64,000 nt of DNA from JAGXRK01 sp963804005 (GTDB lineage: Bacteria > Bacteroidota > Ignavibacteria > Ignavibacteriales > Ignavibacteriaceae): assembly GCA_963804005.1 (NCBI GenBank), contig CAWDOP010000011.1, positions 1 to 64,000 on the forward strand, read 5' to 3'. Positions 45,220 to 55,236 of the stretch are shown piece after piece; within the stretch, counting starts at the first letter, position 1, and every line of letters starts with the position of its first letter. A program made the translations under genes and the position numbers. The notes beneath the pieces were generated by a model, which was given only the letters and a program-made list of their open reading frames with translations, was not told the origin of the DNA and searched no databases.

Positions 45220-47709
45220 ATGACCACAATATTTGAAAAAGTTGTTCCTGTTACTTTAGAAGAGGAAATGAAATCCTCTTACATTGATTATGCAATGAGT
45301 GTTATTGTTGCGCGCGCACTTCCGGATGTGCGAGATGGATTAAAGCCCGTTCACCGCAGAATTCTTTTCGGAATGCACGAGCTTGGACTTGCGTATAACA
45401 AACCTTATAAAAAATCTGCCCGTATTGTGGGTGAGGTGCTTGGTAAATATCATCCGCATGGCGATAGTGCCATATATGACTCTATGGTTAGAATGGTGCA
45501 GGAATTTTCTCTGCGTTATCCTTTAGTAAATGGACAGGGCAACTTTGGATCAGTAGATGGTGATTCACCTGCGGCTATGCGTTACACAGAAGCTCGCCTG
45601 GCGCGTATTGCCGATGAAATGCTTCGCGATCTGGATAAGAATACGGTTGACTTCGGTAATAACTTCGATGAGTCGCTGCAAGAACCAACAGTAATGCCTT
45701 CTTATCTTCCCAACCTTTTAATAAACGGCGCAAGCGGAATTGCCGTTGGAATGGCAACAAATATTCCACCGCATAATATTAGTGAAGTGATTGATGGTTG
45801 TGTTACTTTGATTGAAAATCCTAAAGCAACCGCTGCAGATTTGATGAAACATGTTAAGGCTCCGGATTTTCCGACAGGCGGAATTATCTATGGATACGAG
45901 GGCGTTAAAGATGCTTTACTTACAGGCAGGGGACGGGTTGTTATTCGTGCAAAAGCCAACATTGAAACATTAAAGAACGACAGAGAAAATATCATTATCA
46001 CCGAAATTCCTTACCAGGTTAACAAAGCCACCTTGATTGAAAAAATTGCAGACCTTGTTCGCGAAGGAAAGATAACTGAGATATCAAACATAAGAGATGA
46101 GTCTGACCGAGATGGAATGCGTGTCGTGATTGAGTTGAAACGTGATGCACAACCGGCCGTTGTTCTTAATCAATTATTTAAGCACACACAAATGCAAGTT
46201 ACGTTTGGCGTTATCATGCTTGCACTTGTTAATGGTGCTCCTAAAGTACTTAACGTCCAAGAAATGATTAAGCACTTTTTAGATCATAGAATGAAAGTGC
46301 TTATCCGCAGAACTAAGTATGAATTAGACGCTGCTGAAAGACGGGCCCATATTTTAGAAGGATATATAATTGCTCTTGATAATATTGATGAAGTAATCGA
46401 GACAATTAAAAAATCTAAAGATACTGAGACTGCTAAGAATAACTTGATGAAAAAATTCAAGTTAAGTGAGATACAGGCAAAAGCGATTTTGGATATGAGG
46501 TTGCAGCGCTTAACTGGATTGGAACGCAAGAAAATTGAAGACGAATATAAAGAAACAATAAAGCTGATTGAAAGACTTCGGGGAATTCTTGACAACGAAA
46601 GAACAAGGAAAAAAATCATTAAAGACGAGCTTCTTGTACTTAAAGAAAAATATGGAGATGAGCGCAGAACTGAAATCATAAAAGATTATAAAGAGTTTTC
46701 TTTAGAAGATATTATTGCCGAAGAAGATGTTGTTGTAACAATATCACATGGTGGATTTATTAAACGTTTTCCTGTTAGCGGATACAGACGACAGGGACGC
46801 GGCGGTAAAGGCGTAACGGGTGCAGGAACTAAAGAAGATGACTTTATTGAACATATGTTTGTTGCCTCAACGCATCAATATATTTTATTCTTTACGGATA
46901 AAGGCAGGTGCTACTGGTTAAAGGTTCACGAACTTCCCGAAAGCGGAAGAACTGCAAAGGGAAGATCAATTGTCAATCTTCTTGATAAAGACAAAGACGA
47001 CAACATAACAGCGTTTGTTGCAGTTAAGGAATTCCGAGAAGATCAATATCTTATTATGGCAACAGAAAAAGGCACGATAAAGAAAACAGTGCTTTCTGCT
47101 TATGGTAATGTTCGCAAAGGCGGAATAAACGCAATCAATCTTGCTGCCGGTGACAAACTAATTGAAGTTAAGATGACAGATGGAAAAAATGATATTGTAA
47201 TTGGAACAAGCAACGGTTTTGCAATTCGCTTTAACGAAAAAGACGTGCGCAATATGGGAAGAACAGCAACGGGAGTGCGCGGAGTTAGGCTCGGGAAAGG
47301 CGATCGCGTTGTTGGCTTACTTGTAATTAGAAACGATAAAACCACCGTTCTTGTTGTAACAGAAAAAGGATTCGGTAAACGCTCCGATATAAATGATTAC
47401 AGAATTACAAAACGCGGCGGCAAAGGTGTTATAACTGTTAAAACCACTGATAAAGTCGGCAAGCTGATTGCGCTTATGGAAGTTATTGATCGCGATGAGC
47501 TTGTAATTATCTCAACACAAGGAATGGTAATAAGACAAAGCATTAAAAATCTTCGCGTTATGGGTAGAAACACCCAGGGTGTTAGAGTAATCCGGCTAAA
47601 TGAAGGCGATTCTATTGCAGATATTGCACGGGTAATTCCTGAAGACGATGAGATTAATGGCAATGGCAATACAAATGGCAACGGAGAAGAGGGTGGTGAT
47701 CTTTTATAA
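45220..47709 (+). CDS. gyrA: DNA gyrase subunit A
   Basis: An 829-residue type IIA topoisomerase subunit. The catalytic tyrosine is Y122 (AAMRYTEARL). The quinolone-determining region is HPHGDSAIYDSM with S83 and D87 both in the wild-type state, using E. coli numbering that matches exactly here. The C-terminal beta-pinwheel repeats include the GyrA box-like QGRGGKGV near residues 526-533 (YRRQGRGGKGVTG). The very end is an Asn/Gly-rich acidic tail (NGNGNTNGNGEEGGDLL). It lies away from gyrB, about 4 kb from it and on the opposite strand. Confidence 0.97.
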   Translation: MTTIFEKVVPVTLEEEMKSSYIDYAMSVIVARALPDVRDGLKPVHRRILFGMHELGLAYNKPYKKSARIVGEVLGKYHPHGDSAIYDSMVRMVQEFSLRYPLVNGQGNFGSVDGDSPAAMRYTEARLARIADEMLRDLDKNTVDFGNNFDESLQEPTVMPSYLPNLLINGASGIAVGMATNIPPHNISEVIDGCVTLIENPKATAADLMKHVKAPDFPTGGIIYGYEGVKDALLTGRGRVVIRAKANIETLKNDRENIIITEIPYQVNKATLIEKIADLVREGKITEISNIRDESDRDGMRVVIELKRDAQPAVVLNQLFKHTQMQVTFGVIMLALVNGAPKVLNVQEMIKHFLDHRMKVLIRRTKYELDAAERRAHILEGYIIALDNIDEVIETIKKSKDTETAKNNLMKKFKLSEIQAKAILDMRLQRLTGLERKKIEDEYKETIKLIERLRGILDNERTRKKIIKDELLVLKEKYGDERRTEIIKDYKEFSLEDIIAEEDVVVTISHGGFIKRFPVSGYRRQGRGGKGVTGAGTKEDDFIEHMFVASTHQYILFFTDKGRCYWLKVHELPESGRTAKGRSIVNLLDKDKDDNITAFVAVKEFREDQYLIMATEKGTIKKTVLSAYGNVRKGGINAINLAAGDKLIEVKMTDGKNDIVIGTSNGFAIRFNEKDVRNMGRTATGVRGVRLGKGDRVVGLLVIRNDKTTVLVVTEKGFGKRSDINDYRITKRGGKGVITVKTTDKVGKLIALMEVIDRDELVIISTQGMVIRQSIKNLRVMGRNTQGVRVIRLNEGDSIADIARVIPEDDEINGNGNTNGNGEEGGDLL

Positions 47710-47771
47710 ATAAAATTAAGTTTTTATTTAAGGTCAGGGTTGCATTCAATCTGTTGCTCTGATATATTTTT

Positions 47772-48179
47772 ATGTATTCAACATTTGAAACTGAAATAAC
47801 TATTAGGCCCGATGATATTGATCTGAACAATCATGTTCACAATACAAAATATTTGGATTATGTTCAGGCTGCGCGATACGATCAGATGATTAACAATTAT
47901 AAGGTGCCGATGGAAGAATTTCATTCCCTTGGATATAATTGGGTTGCAAGTACAGCGCACATCGAGTTTAAGAGAGCCTTAACTTTGGGAGATAAAATAG
48001 TTGTGAAAACCCAACTTAAATCTTACAGCGGCGCACAGGTTGTTGTTAATTTCTGGATTGCAAAGAAAGACAATCAAAAAGTTGCGGCAGAAGGATATCT
48101 CGTTTACACTATGATTTCTCTTAGTTCCGGAAAGCCTGTTAGGCTTCCCGAAGAAATAATAAAAAAATATACTGTATAA
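47772..48179 (+). CDS. Acyl-CoA thioesterase (4HBT hotdog family)
   Basis: A 135-residue hotdog enzyme of the YbgC/FadM style. The catalytic motif is DIDLNNHVHNTKYLDYVQAARYD, with Asp and the HVHNTKY loop. VASTAHIEFKRALTLGDKIVVKT follows. It probably hydrolyses acyl-CoA or acyl-ACP in the cytoplasm. It runs 62 bases after gyrA and converges with the sugar kinase gene, with no gap. Confidence 0.88.
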   Translation: MYSTFETEITIRPDDIDLNNHVHNTKYLDYVQAARYDQMINNYKVPMEEFHSLGYNWVASTAHIEFKRALTLGDKIVVKTQLKSYSGAQVVVNFWIAKKDNQKVAAEGYLVYTMISLSSGKPVRLPEEIIKKYTV

Positions 48180-49070
48180 TTAAAACCCGTTAGCCAGACT
48201 TATCAAATCCTCATAAATTCTGTCACTCTTTGGAAGGGCTCCTTCTACCTTACAAACCTCACACGCGAAATCATTTGCTTGTTTATTAATCTGCATAAGA
48301 TCCCAGCCCTGCATAAATCCGATGCAAAGCACTGCAGAAAAAGCGTCTCCCGCTCCGGTTGTATCAAATATATCAGAATCTTTAGGAGAGAAATCACTCC
48401 TTTTCCCATTTTCAAAAAGCGTTGCTCCGTCTTTTCCGCGAGTTACTGCAAGAAGATTAATTTTAAATTGCTCCATTAGTTCAAGAGCAACTCGTTCAGT
48501 ATTATACTCTGTTTGAAAAAGAAGATCATTAATGATGTTAAGTTCGTTATGGTTTACTTTAATTATATCAGCGGTTTTAAGAGAACTACGTATTATTTCT
48601 TCGGAATAAAAATTTTGACGAAGATTTAAATCACAAAAATATTTTATGCCCCGGTTAAAATATGATTGAATGGTTTCTCTGGAGGTTTTATTTCTTTGGC
48701 CTAATGTTCCAAAATACAAAATGTCGGTATCAAGATTAATTAAATCTTCTGCTTCGTCTGTTTGTTGGATAAAATCAAATGCCCGGTCGGTATCTATTGT
48801 AAACGCTGGTTCTTTATCTTCGTTCATTTCAATATTAGCAATACCTGTCGGGTGGATTTTATCCTGCTGAATATATTGCGTTGAAATCTTAAGCTTCTGA
48901 GTTTCAGCCAAGGCTTTTGTCCCAAGCACATCTTTTCCAACTCTGCTGATAATGTTTCCTCCGCCGGTAATTTTTTTTATATGATATATAAAGTTTAGCG
49001 GGGCACCGCCGAGCTTTTTATGGGAGGGAAATATGTCGAATAGAATTTCGCCTATTGATGTAATGTCCAT
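48180..49070 (-). CDS. PfkB-family carbohydrate kinase (fructokinase-like)
   Basis: A 296-residue ribokinase-fold kinase. The first PfkB region is GEILFDIFPSHKKLGGAPLNFIYHIKKI. The C-terminal signature is DTTGAGDAFSAVL with catalytic Asp and the anion hole GAGD. A LGGAPLNF start and NELNIIN acidic motif resemble fructokinases. The sugar specificity is not certain. No sugar transporter or regulator is adjacent. Confidence 0.88.
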   Translation of the reverse strand: MDITSIGEILFDIFPSHKKLGGAPLNFIYHIKKITGGGNIISRVGKDVLGTKALAETQKLKISTQYIQQDKIHPTGIANIEMNEDKEPAFTIDTDRAFDFIQQTDEAEDLINLDTDILYFGTLGQRNKTSRETIQSYFNRGIKYFCDLNLRQNFYSEEIIRSSLKTADIIKVNHNELNIINDLLFQTEYNTERVALELMEQFKINLLAVTRGKDGATLFENGKRSDFSPKDSDIFDTTGAGDAFSAVLCIGFMQGWDLMQINKQANDFACEVCKVEGALPKSDRIYEDLISLANGF

Positions 49071-49233
49071 AAAAAAATAATTGAATTATGTTTACAAAGT
49101 TTTTGTTAATCATACACCAATAATATTAGAAGGTTATGAAGATTTATCAACATAAAATATCATAAAAATTGCCAAATTTTTACTTCTTTCATTTAGAAAA
49201 TCAAAATTCATCAGGGCTTTTTTCAAGCGTCGG

Positions 49234-49716
49234 TTACTCGTTCATATTTACCCATGGATTAATGTCTGTATTCCATGTTTCCATCCTTATCTTTAATGAT
49301 CCATCGTCCTGCACTTCCCAAACTGTAATATATTTGCCGTTATCCGGCCATTCTTCCTCTGAATCCGGCGGGCTCATTATCATATCATAATTTCCGACTT
49401 CAATAACATAATTGCCTGCTGGAATTATATCTGTTGTATTAAGAACAAAATGAATTGTTCTCCAGCCGGTTTCTTGTTGTTCTTCGCTTATCGCCCTTAC
49501 TGCCGCAATGCCCCTTATTATTGGTTGATAACTTGGAAGAGACAAAATATTGTCAGTATACATTCCCAGCATTGCTTCCACATCGTTTTCCAGGATTGCT
49601 TTTGTGTAATACTTGTTCCTTTCGTCAATTTTTATTTTTACGTCCTCAATATTTTGAGACTTTACCGGAGTTGCAATTAAAGAGAATAGAACCGAAAGTA
49701 AAAAGAACTTTTTCAT
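49234..49716 (-). CDS. SnoaL-like/DUF4440 protein, secreted
   Basis: A 160-residue protein with a signal peptide (KKFFLLSVLFSLIATPVKSQ). A SnoaL/NTF2-like cone follows: NDVEAMLGMYTDNILSLPSYQPIIRGIAAVRAI, IPAGNYVIEVGNYDMIM and KYITVWEVQDDGSLKIRMETWN. This is the DUF4440 pattern; the ligand is unknown. The ATG at 49716 has AAAGG upstream; the frame is open 16 codons further, which would spoil the leader. Confidence 0.85.
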   Translation of the reverse strand: MKKFFLLSVLFSLIATPVKSQNIEDVKIKIDERNKYYTKAILENDVEAMLGMYTDNILSLPSYQPIIRGIAAVRAISEEQQETGWRTIHFVLNTTDIIPAGNYVIEVGNYDMIMSPPDSEEEWPDNGKYITVWEVQDDGSLKIRMETWNTDINPWVNMNE

Positions 49717-49803
49717 ACTTTTTCCTTTAAATGATTGTTTTAAATAGCTGCCGTAACAAAACATTTATTTTAACAGAGTTACTTTACTAAATTACAAACA
49801 TTA

Positions 49804-50676
49804 TTACTTTTTGTTTACAAATATTACCCCCGCGGTAATTATTGTTCCACTCAATATCATAATTAGTGTGATTTCTTCTTTCAACATTAACCATGCGGTA
49901 ATTACAGTAATGAGCGGTTCAAAATATAAATACGCTCCAACTTTGGTTGTTTCAAGCTCCCTTAACGCATAAGCCCAAATAACATACGAAACACCAGAAC
50001 AGAATAGGCCTAAAAATAAAATTGAAATCCACCCAACAACACTTAAATTAATTACGGATTCTACTGAGGATTCATTTAAATTAAACGGAACTATGATGAC
50101 CGCCATCATAATGAAAAGATAAAGAATTGTCATTAGTGGAGAATATTCGAGGGATATTTTTTTATTAACAATAGAATATATTCCCCATGTAAAAGCACTG
50201 GCTAGAATTAATAGATCGCCTTTGTGTTCAAAGAAACTTATGTTTAATGGATTTCCCTTTCCTACCAACAACAACAAACCGAACATAGCGACTAATATTC
50301 CAAATACATTAAGGGGGCTAAGTTTTTCCTTAAAGAAAATAAATCCGAGTACTCCAATGAAAACCGGCGCTGTTCCTATTATCCACCCTGTATTTGCTGC
50401 AGTTGTAAACCTCATTCCTGTTACCTGAATCCACAAATGGAAGACACCAATTGCTGCTAACAATAAAATATAAAGATGGCTTTTTAATTTTATTAAAAAG
50501 CTTCTCTTCGTATAAAGTGCAATAGGTAGTAAGAGAGTTATCGCCAGAATTAACCGCATCGAGATAATTGTTTCAGGAGATATGTAATCGAGAAGATATT
50601 TTGTCGCTATAAAAGAGGCTCCCCAGAATATAACGGCAGGTATTGGTAATAAATATTTAAAGGTTTTGGATTTCAA
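49804..50676 (-). CDS. EamA/DMT-family transporter
   Basis: A 290-residue protein with ten predicted membrane helices in two EamA repeats. It opens with LPIPAVIFWGASFIATKYLL and has the second-repeat motif WGIYSIVNKKI. The C-terminal YLYFEPLITVITAWLMLKEEIT is a family hallmark. It may export amino acids or other metabolites; the substrate cannot be read. The start is TTG. Confidence 0.9.
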   Translation of the reverse strand: MKSKTFKYLLPIPAVIFWGASFIATKYLLDYISPETIISMRLILAITLLLPIALYTKRSFLIKLKSHLYILLLAAIGVFHLWIQVTGMRFTTAANTGWIIGTAPVFIGVLGFIFFKEKLSPLNVFGILVAMFGLLLLVGKGNPLNISFFEHKGDLLILASAFTWGIYSIVNKKISLEYSPLMTILYLFIMMAVIIVPFNLNESSVESVINLSVVGWISILFLGLFCSGVSYVIWAYALRELETTKVGAYLYFEPLITVITAWLMLKEEITLIMILSGTIITAGVIFVNKK

Positions 50677-50716
50677 GATCTTGTTAACTGTTCAAAGGTT
50701 GTTGCTTTGAATTTTA

Positions 50717-51772
50717 CTAAATAAACTTTTTAATTGAAGCATAAACCATTTCTACATCAAGCTCTTGTATGCATTTAAACTTAACGTCAGTTCGTGAACA
50801 GGAAAGTGGTTTTGGAGAATAGAAGAAGCATGGAGAACAATCAAGATTTAAGGAGACTATTCTGTGCTCTGTTTTCCATGGATGTATGTAATTTGGATTT
50901 GTTGGTCCGATGATAGAAACAACCTTTAAACCAAGTGCAGAGGCAAAGTGCATTAAGCTTGAATCATTACTAACAAAAAGATTACATCTTTTCATGATTG
51001 ACACACTTTTCATTAAGTATGGGGCATTAACAATGAGAGCCTTATCCGAATTAATTTGATTAAAAATGTTTTCTTTTAATTCGTCTTCCTCCGGTCCGCC
51101 AAAAATTAATATTCTGGCCGAGTGGTTTTCAATAAGTTTTTGGGCAAAGGATGCAAACTTTTCGGGCTCCCATCTCCTTTTAATATGATTCTTTAGTGTT
51201 GCACATCCGGGGTGAAAACCAATCACCAAATCTTTTTCACTGATATTTTTTCCCTTTAAATACTCTTCTGCAAATGCTTTGTCCCTTTCTGTAAGATGTA
51301 TTTGAAGGCTCGGCTCTTCCTTGAGTTCTCGTTTTAATAACTTCTCGACCAGCTTAATATTTTCCTGAACATTATGAAGCGAATCGTTTTCTTTGATGGT
51401 TATATTATTTAGCCACCCAAGATTTGTTTTGTTTCTTCTAAGATATTCAACGCCAACCCTCTTCTCCGCACCAAGAAGACAATTAATAATGTTATATTCT
51501 TTCCTGTTTGATGGATAAATACTAATGGTTGTGTTATACTTTCCCCTTAATGATAAAATAAATCTCAGTGAGTTGATAAAGCCTTCTTTTATAAAATCGA
51601 AATAAATAACCTTATCAATGTTTGGGTTTGATTCACAGAGATCTTTAACACCGCGGAACATAACTAATGCATCTATTTGTGCGTTTGGGCGGGCTTTCCT
51701 TAGTAATCGCAATGCGGGTGTGAACATTAGCGCATCACCAATGCCGGAAAGGGCAATAATTAGATTTTTCAT
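50717..51772 (-). CDS. Glycosyltransferase family 9 (heptosyltransferase-like)
   Basis: A 351-residue GT-B enzyme. The start (ALSGIGDALMFTPALRLLRKARP) is the GT9 acceptor-side motif with GxGD. The C-terminal half has IGFHPGC, LIFGGPEEDEL, SNDSSLMHFASALGLKVVSIIGPTNP (donor-binding) and HRIVSLNLDCSPCF. These enzymes add heptose or related sugars to lipopolysaccharide core, which suggests a LPS-like outer membrane. It lies downstream of gyrB, with a 61-base gap. Confidence 0.9.
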   Translation of the reverse strand: MKNLIIALSGIGDALMFTPALRLLRKARPNAQIDALVMFRGVKDLCESNPNIDKVIYFDFIKEGFINSLRFILSLRGKYNTTISIYPSNRKEYNIINCLLGAEKRVGVEYLRRNKTNLGWLNNITIKENDSLHNVQENIKLVEKLLKRELKEEPSLQIHLTERDKAFAEEYLKGKNISEKDLVIGFHPGCATLKNHIKRRWEPEKFASFAQKLIENHSARILIFGGPEEDELKENIFNQINSDKALIVNAPYLMKSVSIMKRCNLFVSNDSSLMHFASALGLKVVSIIGPTNPNYIHPWKTEHRIVSLNLDCSPCFFYSPKPLSCSRTDVKFKCIQELDVEMVYASIKKFI

Positions 51773-51833
51773 ATATATATAGTCACCAAATTATTTTCTT
51801 GCTGACATATGGTGTTAATATTCATTTTATGAA

Positions 51834-53825
51834 TTAAACATCTAACTTGGCATATTTAGCATGCTTTTCAATAAAGTTTCTTCTTGGTTCAACTGCATCG
51901 CCCATAAGTGTTTCAAATATTTTATCTGCTGAAGCAGCGCTTTCTAAATTTACCTGAAGAATGGTTCTTGTCTCGGGATTCATTGTGGTTGACCAAAGCT
52001 GCTCGGGATTCATTTCTCCCAGGCCTTTATAACGCGAAATATTTACTCCTTTTACCTGTCCTTCGGTCTCCACTTCTTCCATGTTTTCTTGGTCTTTTTC
52101 TTTCTCTTTCCCCCTGCCATCGGCTCTAAATTTTTTTAACAGTTGATCTCTTTCCTCATCATCAAAGGCATAGACCTCTTCTTTCCCTTTTTTAATTTTA
52201 TATAGCGGCGGCTGTGCAATATAAACTTTACCGGCAAGAATTAATTCTTTCATATGCCTGTAGAAAAACGTAAGAAGAAGTGTTCTTATATGACTGCCGT
52301 CAATATCGGCATCAGTCATTAAAATTATTTTTCCATAACGTGTTTTTGTTGGGTTAAAATCTTCGCCAATTCCCGCACCTATTGCAGATATCATCGCTTG
52401 AATTTCCTGATTCTCAAGAATTTTATTCAGCTTAGCTTTTTCAACATTTAAAATTTTTCCTTTAATTGGAAGAATGGCCTGAAACCTTCTATCTCTTCCT
52501 TGTTTTGCTGAACCACCGGCCGAGTCACCCTCAACAATATAAATTTCACAATGTTCAGGATCATTAATTGAGCAGTCTGCCAGCTTACCAGGAAGATGCA
52601 TGGAGTCGAGGGCGTTTTTTCTTCTTATAAGATCGCGTACTTTTCGGGCTGCCTCTCTTGCTTCTGCGGCACGCATGCATTTTTCAATTACTTTTTTACC
52701 AACAGATGGGTTTTCTTCTAAGTATTCAGACAGTTTTTCACCAACTATTGTTTCTACAATTGATTTAACTTCGCTGTTACCTAACTTTGTTTTTGTTTGT
52801 CCTTCAAACTGGGGCTCCATAACCTTAACCGATATAACCGCCGTCAAACCTTCTCTAAAGTCATCACCCGATAGTGTAATTTTACTATTCTCTTTAATCA
52901 GTCCGTTTTTATAGGCATAACTGTTAAACGTTCTTGTAAGAGCTGTTCGGAAACCGACAAGATGTGTTCCACCCTCAATTGTGTTTATGTTATTAACATA
53001 CGTATGAACATTTTCTGAATAAGAGTCGCTGTATTCCAAAGCGATTTCAACGGGAGTGTTGTCTCTTTCACCCTCAATATAAACCGGTTTATGAAGGGGC
53101 GTGCGTTGTTCATCAAGATACTTAACAAAATCTACTAGTCCGCCTTTAAATCTGAAAGATTCTTCAAGTTTTTCTTCTTCGCCTTTCAAAATCATTGTTA
53201 CATCTTTATTCAGATATGCCAGCTCGCGTAATCGTTCCGCAACCGTTTCGAAATTAAATTTTGTAACCCTGAAAATTGAGTTGTCGGGTAGAAAGGATAT
53301 TTTTGTTCCTGTTTGGTCTCCCTTATATGTCCCTATTTGTTTAACCTTTTCAACCGGAATTCCTTTTCTATATTCCTGGAAATATGTTTTACCATCTCTC
53401 TTAACTTCGGCTCTCATCCACTCTGAAAGAGCATTAACGACAGAAACTCCAACACCGTGCAAACCGCCTGATACTTTATAAGAGTTTTTATCAAACTTTC
53501 CGCCGGCGTGAAGAACTGTCATTACAACTTCAAGTGCGGATTTTTTTTCTATTGGATGAATATCAATTGGAATTCCTCTTCCTTTATCTTCAACAGACAC
53601 GCTGTCATCTTTGTGTAGCGTTACAATCACCCGATCATTAAATCCTGCGAGTGCTTCATCAATACTGTTATCTACAACTTCATTAATAAGATGATGAAGT
53701 CCTCGTGAACTAACATCACCGATGTACATCGCTGGACGTTTCCTAACTGCCTCTAGTCCTTTTAGTACATTTATATTTTTTGCGCTATAGTCGTTGCCGT
53801 TGTTTTTATTATTATTCTTTGCCAT
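51834..53825 (-). CDS. gyrB: DNA gyrase subunit B
   Basis: A 663-residue ATPase subunit of gyrase. The GHKL ATPase has RKRPAMYIGDVSSRGLHHLINEVVDNSIDEALAG and the Walker-like VSGGLHGVGVSVVNALSEWM. The Toprim domain has YIVEGDSAGGSAKQGRDRRFQAI and DADIDGSHIRTLLLTFFYRHM. The C-terminal domain ends in DAVEPRRNFIEKHA. It lies in the recF-gyrB order typical of the oriC region, 17 bases after the DUF721 gene. Confidence 0.98.
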   Translation of the reverse strand: MAKNNNKNNGNDYSAKNINVLKGLEAVRKRPAMYIGDVSSRGLHHLINEVVDNSIDEALAGFNDRVIVTLHKDDSVSVEDKGRGIPIDIHPIEKKSALEVVMTVLHAGGKFDKNSYKVSGGLHGVGVSVVNALSEWMRAEVKRDGKTYFQEYRKGIPVEKVKQIGTYKGDQTGTKISFLPDNSIFRVTKFNFETVAERLRELAYLNKDVTMILKGEEEKLEESFRFKGGLVDFVKYLDEQRTPLHKPVYIEGERDNTPVEIALEYSDSYSENVHTYVNNINTIEGGTHLVGFRTALTRTFNSYAYKNGLIKENSKITLSGDDFREGLTAVISVKVMEPQFEGQTKTKLGNSEVKSIVETIVGEKLSEYLEENPSVGKKVIEKCMRAAEAREAARKVRDLIRRKNALDSMHLPGKLADCSINDPEHCEIYIVEGDSAGGSAKQGRDRRFQAILPIKGKILNVEKAKLNKILENQEIQAMISAIGAGIGEDFNPTKTRYGKIILMTDADIDGSHIRTLLLTFFYRHMKELILAGKVYIAQPPLYKIKKGKEEVYAFDDEERDQLLKKFRADGRGKEKEKDQENMEEVETEGQVKGVNISRYKGLGEMNPEQLWSTTMNPETRTILQVNLESAASADKIFETLMGDAVEPRRNFIEKHAKYAKLDV

Positions 53826-53842
53826 ACGTTATTATTAATTCC

Positions 53843-54130
53843 TCAATGTGTAAATCTAATTTGTTTAATTCTATCTTCTTTATAGAAAGAATTTATTTTA
53901 TTTATTATGCTTTCTTCCTTGTTCTTTAATTCCTGTCTCCAGGCTGGATTTTCGACTTTAATAATCAATGTGCTTTTACTCGATTTAACCGAGGCAACTA
54001 TTTTTTCTAGATCCGGGAAAATGTCTTTAAAGTCGTTTACTATATCGTTGTTTTTTACTACCTCTCTTATTTTTTTTAACCCGGGTTCCCGGTTAAAAGC
54101 ATCTTTCAGACTTCTGAATCTGTCAGGCAT
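53843..54130 (-). CDS. DUF721 (DciA-like helicase loader) protein
   Basis: A 95-residue DUF721 domain protein. DciA loads the replicative helicase in bacteria that lack DnaC or DnaI. The conserved aromatic/basic stretch (LIIKVENPAWRQELKNKEESIINKINSFY) is present. I prefer ATG 54130, which has a GGAAAG site 8 bases upstream. An in-frame ATG at 54145 would add five residues and extend the overlap with recF to 23 bases. The recF-dciA-gyrB order supports a replication role. Confidence 0.85.
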   Translation of the reverse strand: MPDRFRSLKDAFNREPGLKKIREVVKNNDIVNDFKDIFPDLEKIVASVKSSKSTLIIKVENPAWRQELKNKEESIINKINSFYKEDRIKQIRFTH

Positions 54131-55235
54131 AACTAATCTTTCCATTTTGAAGTCTAATCAAAGAATCGTTTTCACCTTTTGACAAAAAAGAAAAGTTGGC
54201 AAAATCTGTTATGGTTATAAATGCTTGCCCAACACTCCTAAGATATTCACTAATTTTTACAGACCGAAATGCATCGAGTTCACCGAAGACATCATCAAGT
54301 AAAAAAATTGGCGTTTTGTTGGTAACATCTTTTAAATAAAAAAACTCTGCAAATCTTAATGCTGTTTGAAATGTTTTGTTTTGTCCTTGTGAACCAAATG
54401 TTTTAAGATTTAAATCATTTATTTCAAAAATTAAATCATCTCTGTGCGGGCCGACAAGATTTACGCATCTTCTGAGCTCTTCGTCTTTTTTTTCTTTCAC
54501 CAACAACTCAAATCTTTCGTTAACAGTATCTCCATAATAATTTTCCAGATAAGAATATCTTATTGAAGGAATTTCCTCGTTATTCATTATTTGGAAAAAA
54601 GAATCTCTAACATAGGTGTTATACTCTTTGATAAACTTTTTTCTGTATGTAATAATTTGGGAACCAGTTTTAATTAATCTTTCTGTCCATGAGTCAAGCT
54701 CTTTAAAGTCAGCCGAGTAATGATATTCTTTTAACCTGGTTAATAAAGAAGATCGTTGCCTGAGCGTTTTATTATAATCAAGCAGGTTTAAAAGATAATT
54801 GTTGCTTGATTGTGAAATAATTGAATCTATTAGTTTCCTTCTTTCGGAAGGCGCTCCTTGAGTAATCGCATGATCTGAGGGCGTAAGAATAACAACTGGG
54901 AATCTGCCAATTACTTCTGCGATTCTGCCAACCAATTTCTCATTAAGGTAATAATATTTTTTGTTTTCGGGAAACGAATAGACCAGTTTTACAGCATCTT
55001 CTGTTAGGTCTTGAAACCATCCTTTAATTTCAAATTCATTCTGATCGAATCTGACCACTTCGTTATCAGACCTGGAAATATTGCTTTTGGAGGTGCATAA
55101 ATAATAAATTGATTCCAAGACACTTGTTTTGCCTTGTCCGTTACCGCCAACAATATAGTTTAATCCGTTGCTGAATTTTATAGAAGTATTTATATGACTT
55201 CTGAAGTCTTTTAACGAAACAGAGGAAAGAATCAT
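54123..55235 (-). CDS. recF: DNA replication and repair protein RecF
   Basis: A 370-residue SMC-like ATPase that helps load RecA at gaps. Walker A is IVGGNGQGKTSVLESIYYL, with the signature region LRFAEFFYL and Walker B IFLLDDVFGELD, followed by VGQAFITITD. It starts one base downstream of dnaN on the minus strand and overlaps the DUF721 gene, so the three are almost certainly one transcript. Confidence 0.96.
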   Translation of the reverse strand: MILSSVSLKDFRSHINTSIKFSNGLNYIVGGNGQGKTSVLESIYYLCTSKSNISRSDNEVVRFDQNEFEIKGWFQDLTEDAVKLVYSFPENKKYYYLNEKLVGRIAEVIGRFPVVILTPSDHAITQGAPSERRKLIDSIISQSSNNYLLNLLDYNKTLRQRSSLLTRLKEYHYSADFKELDSWTERLIKTGSQIITYRKKFIKEYNTYVRDSFFQIMNNEEIPSIRYSYLENYYGDTVNERFELLVKEKKDEELRRCVNLVGPHRDDLIFEINDLNLKTFGSQGQNKTFQTALRFAEFFYLKDVTNKTPIFLLDDVFGELDAFRSVKISEYLRSVGQAFITITDFANFSFLSKGENDSLIRLQNGKISYA

Positions 55236-55236
55236 A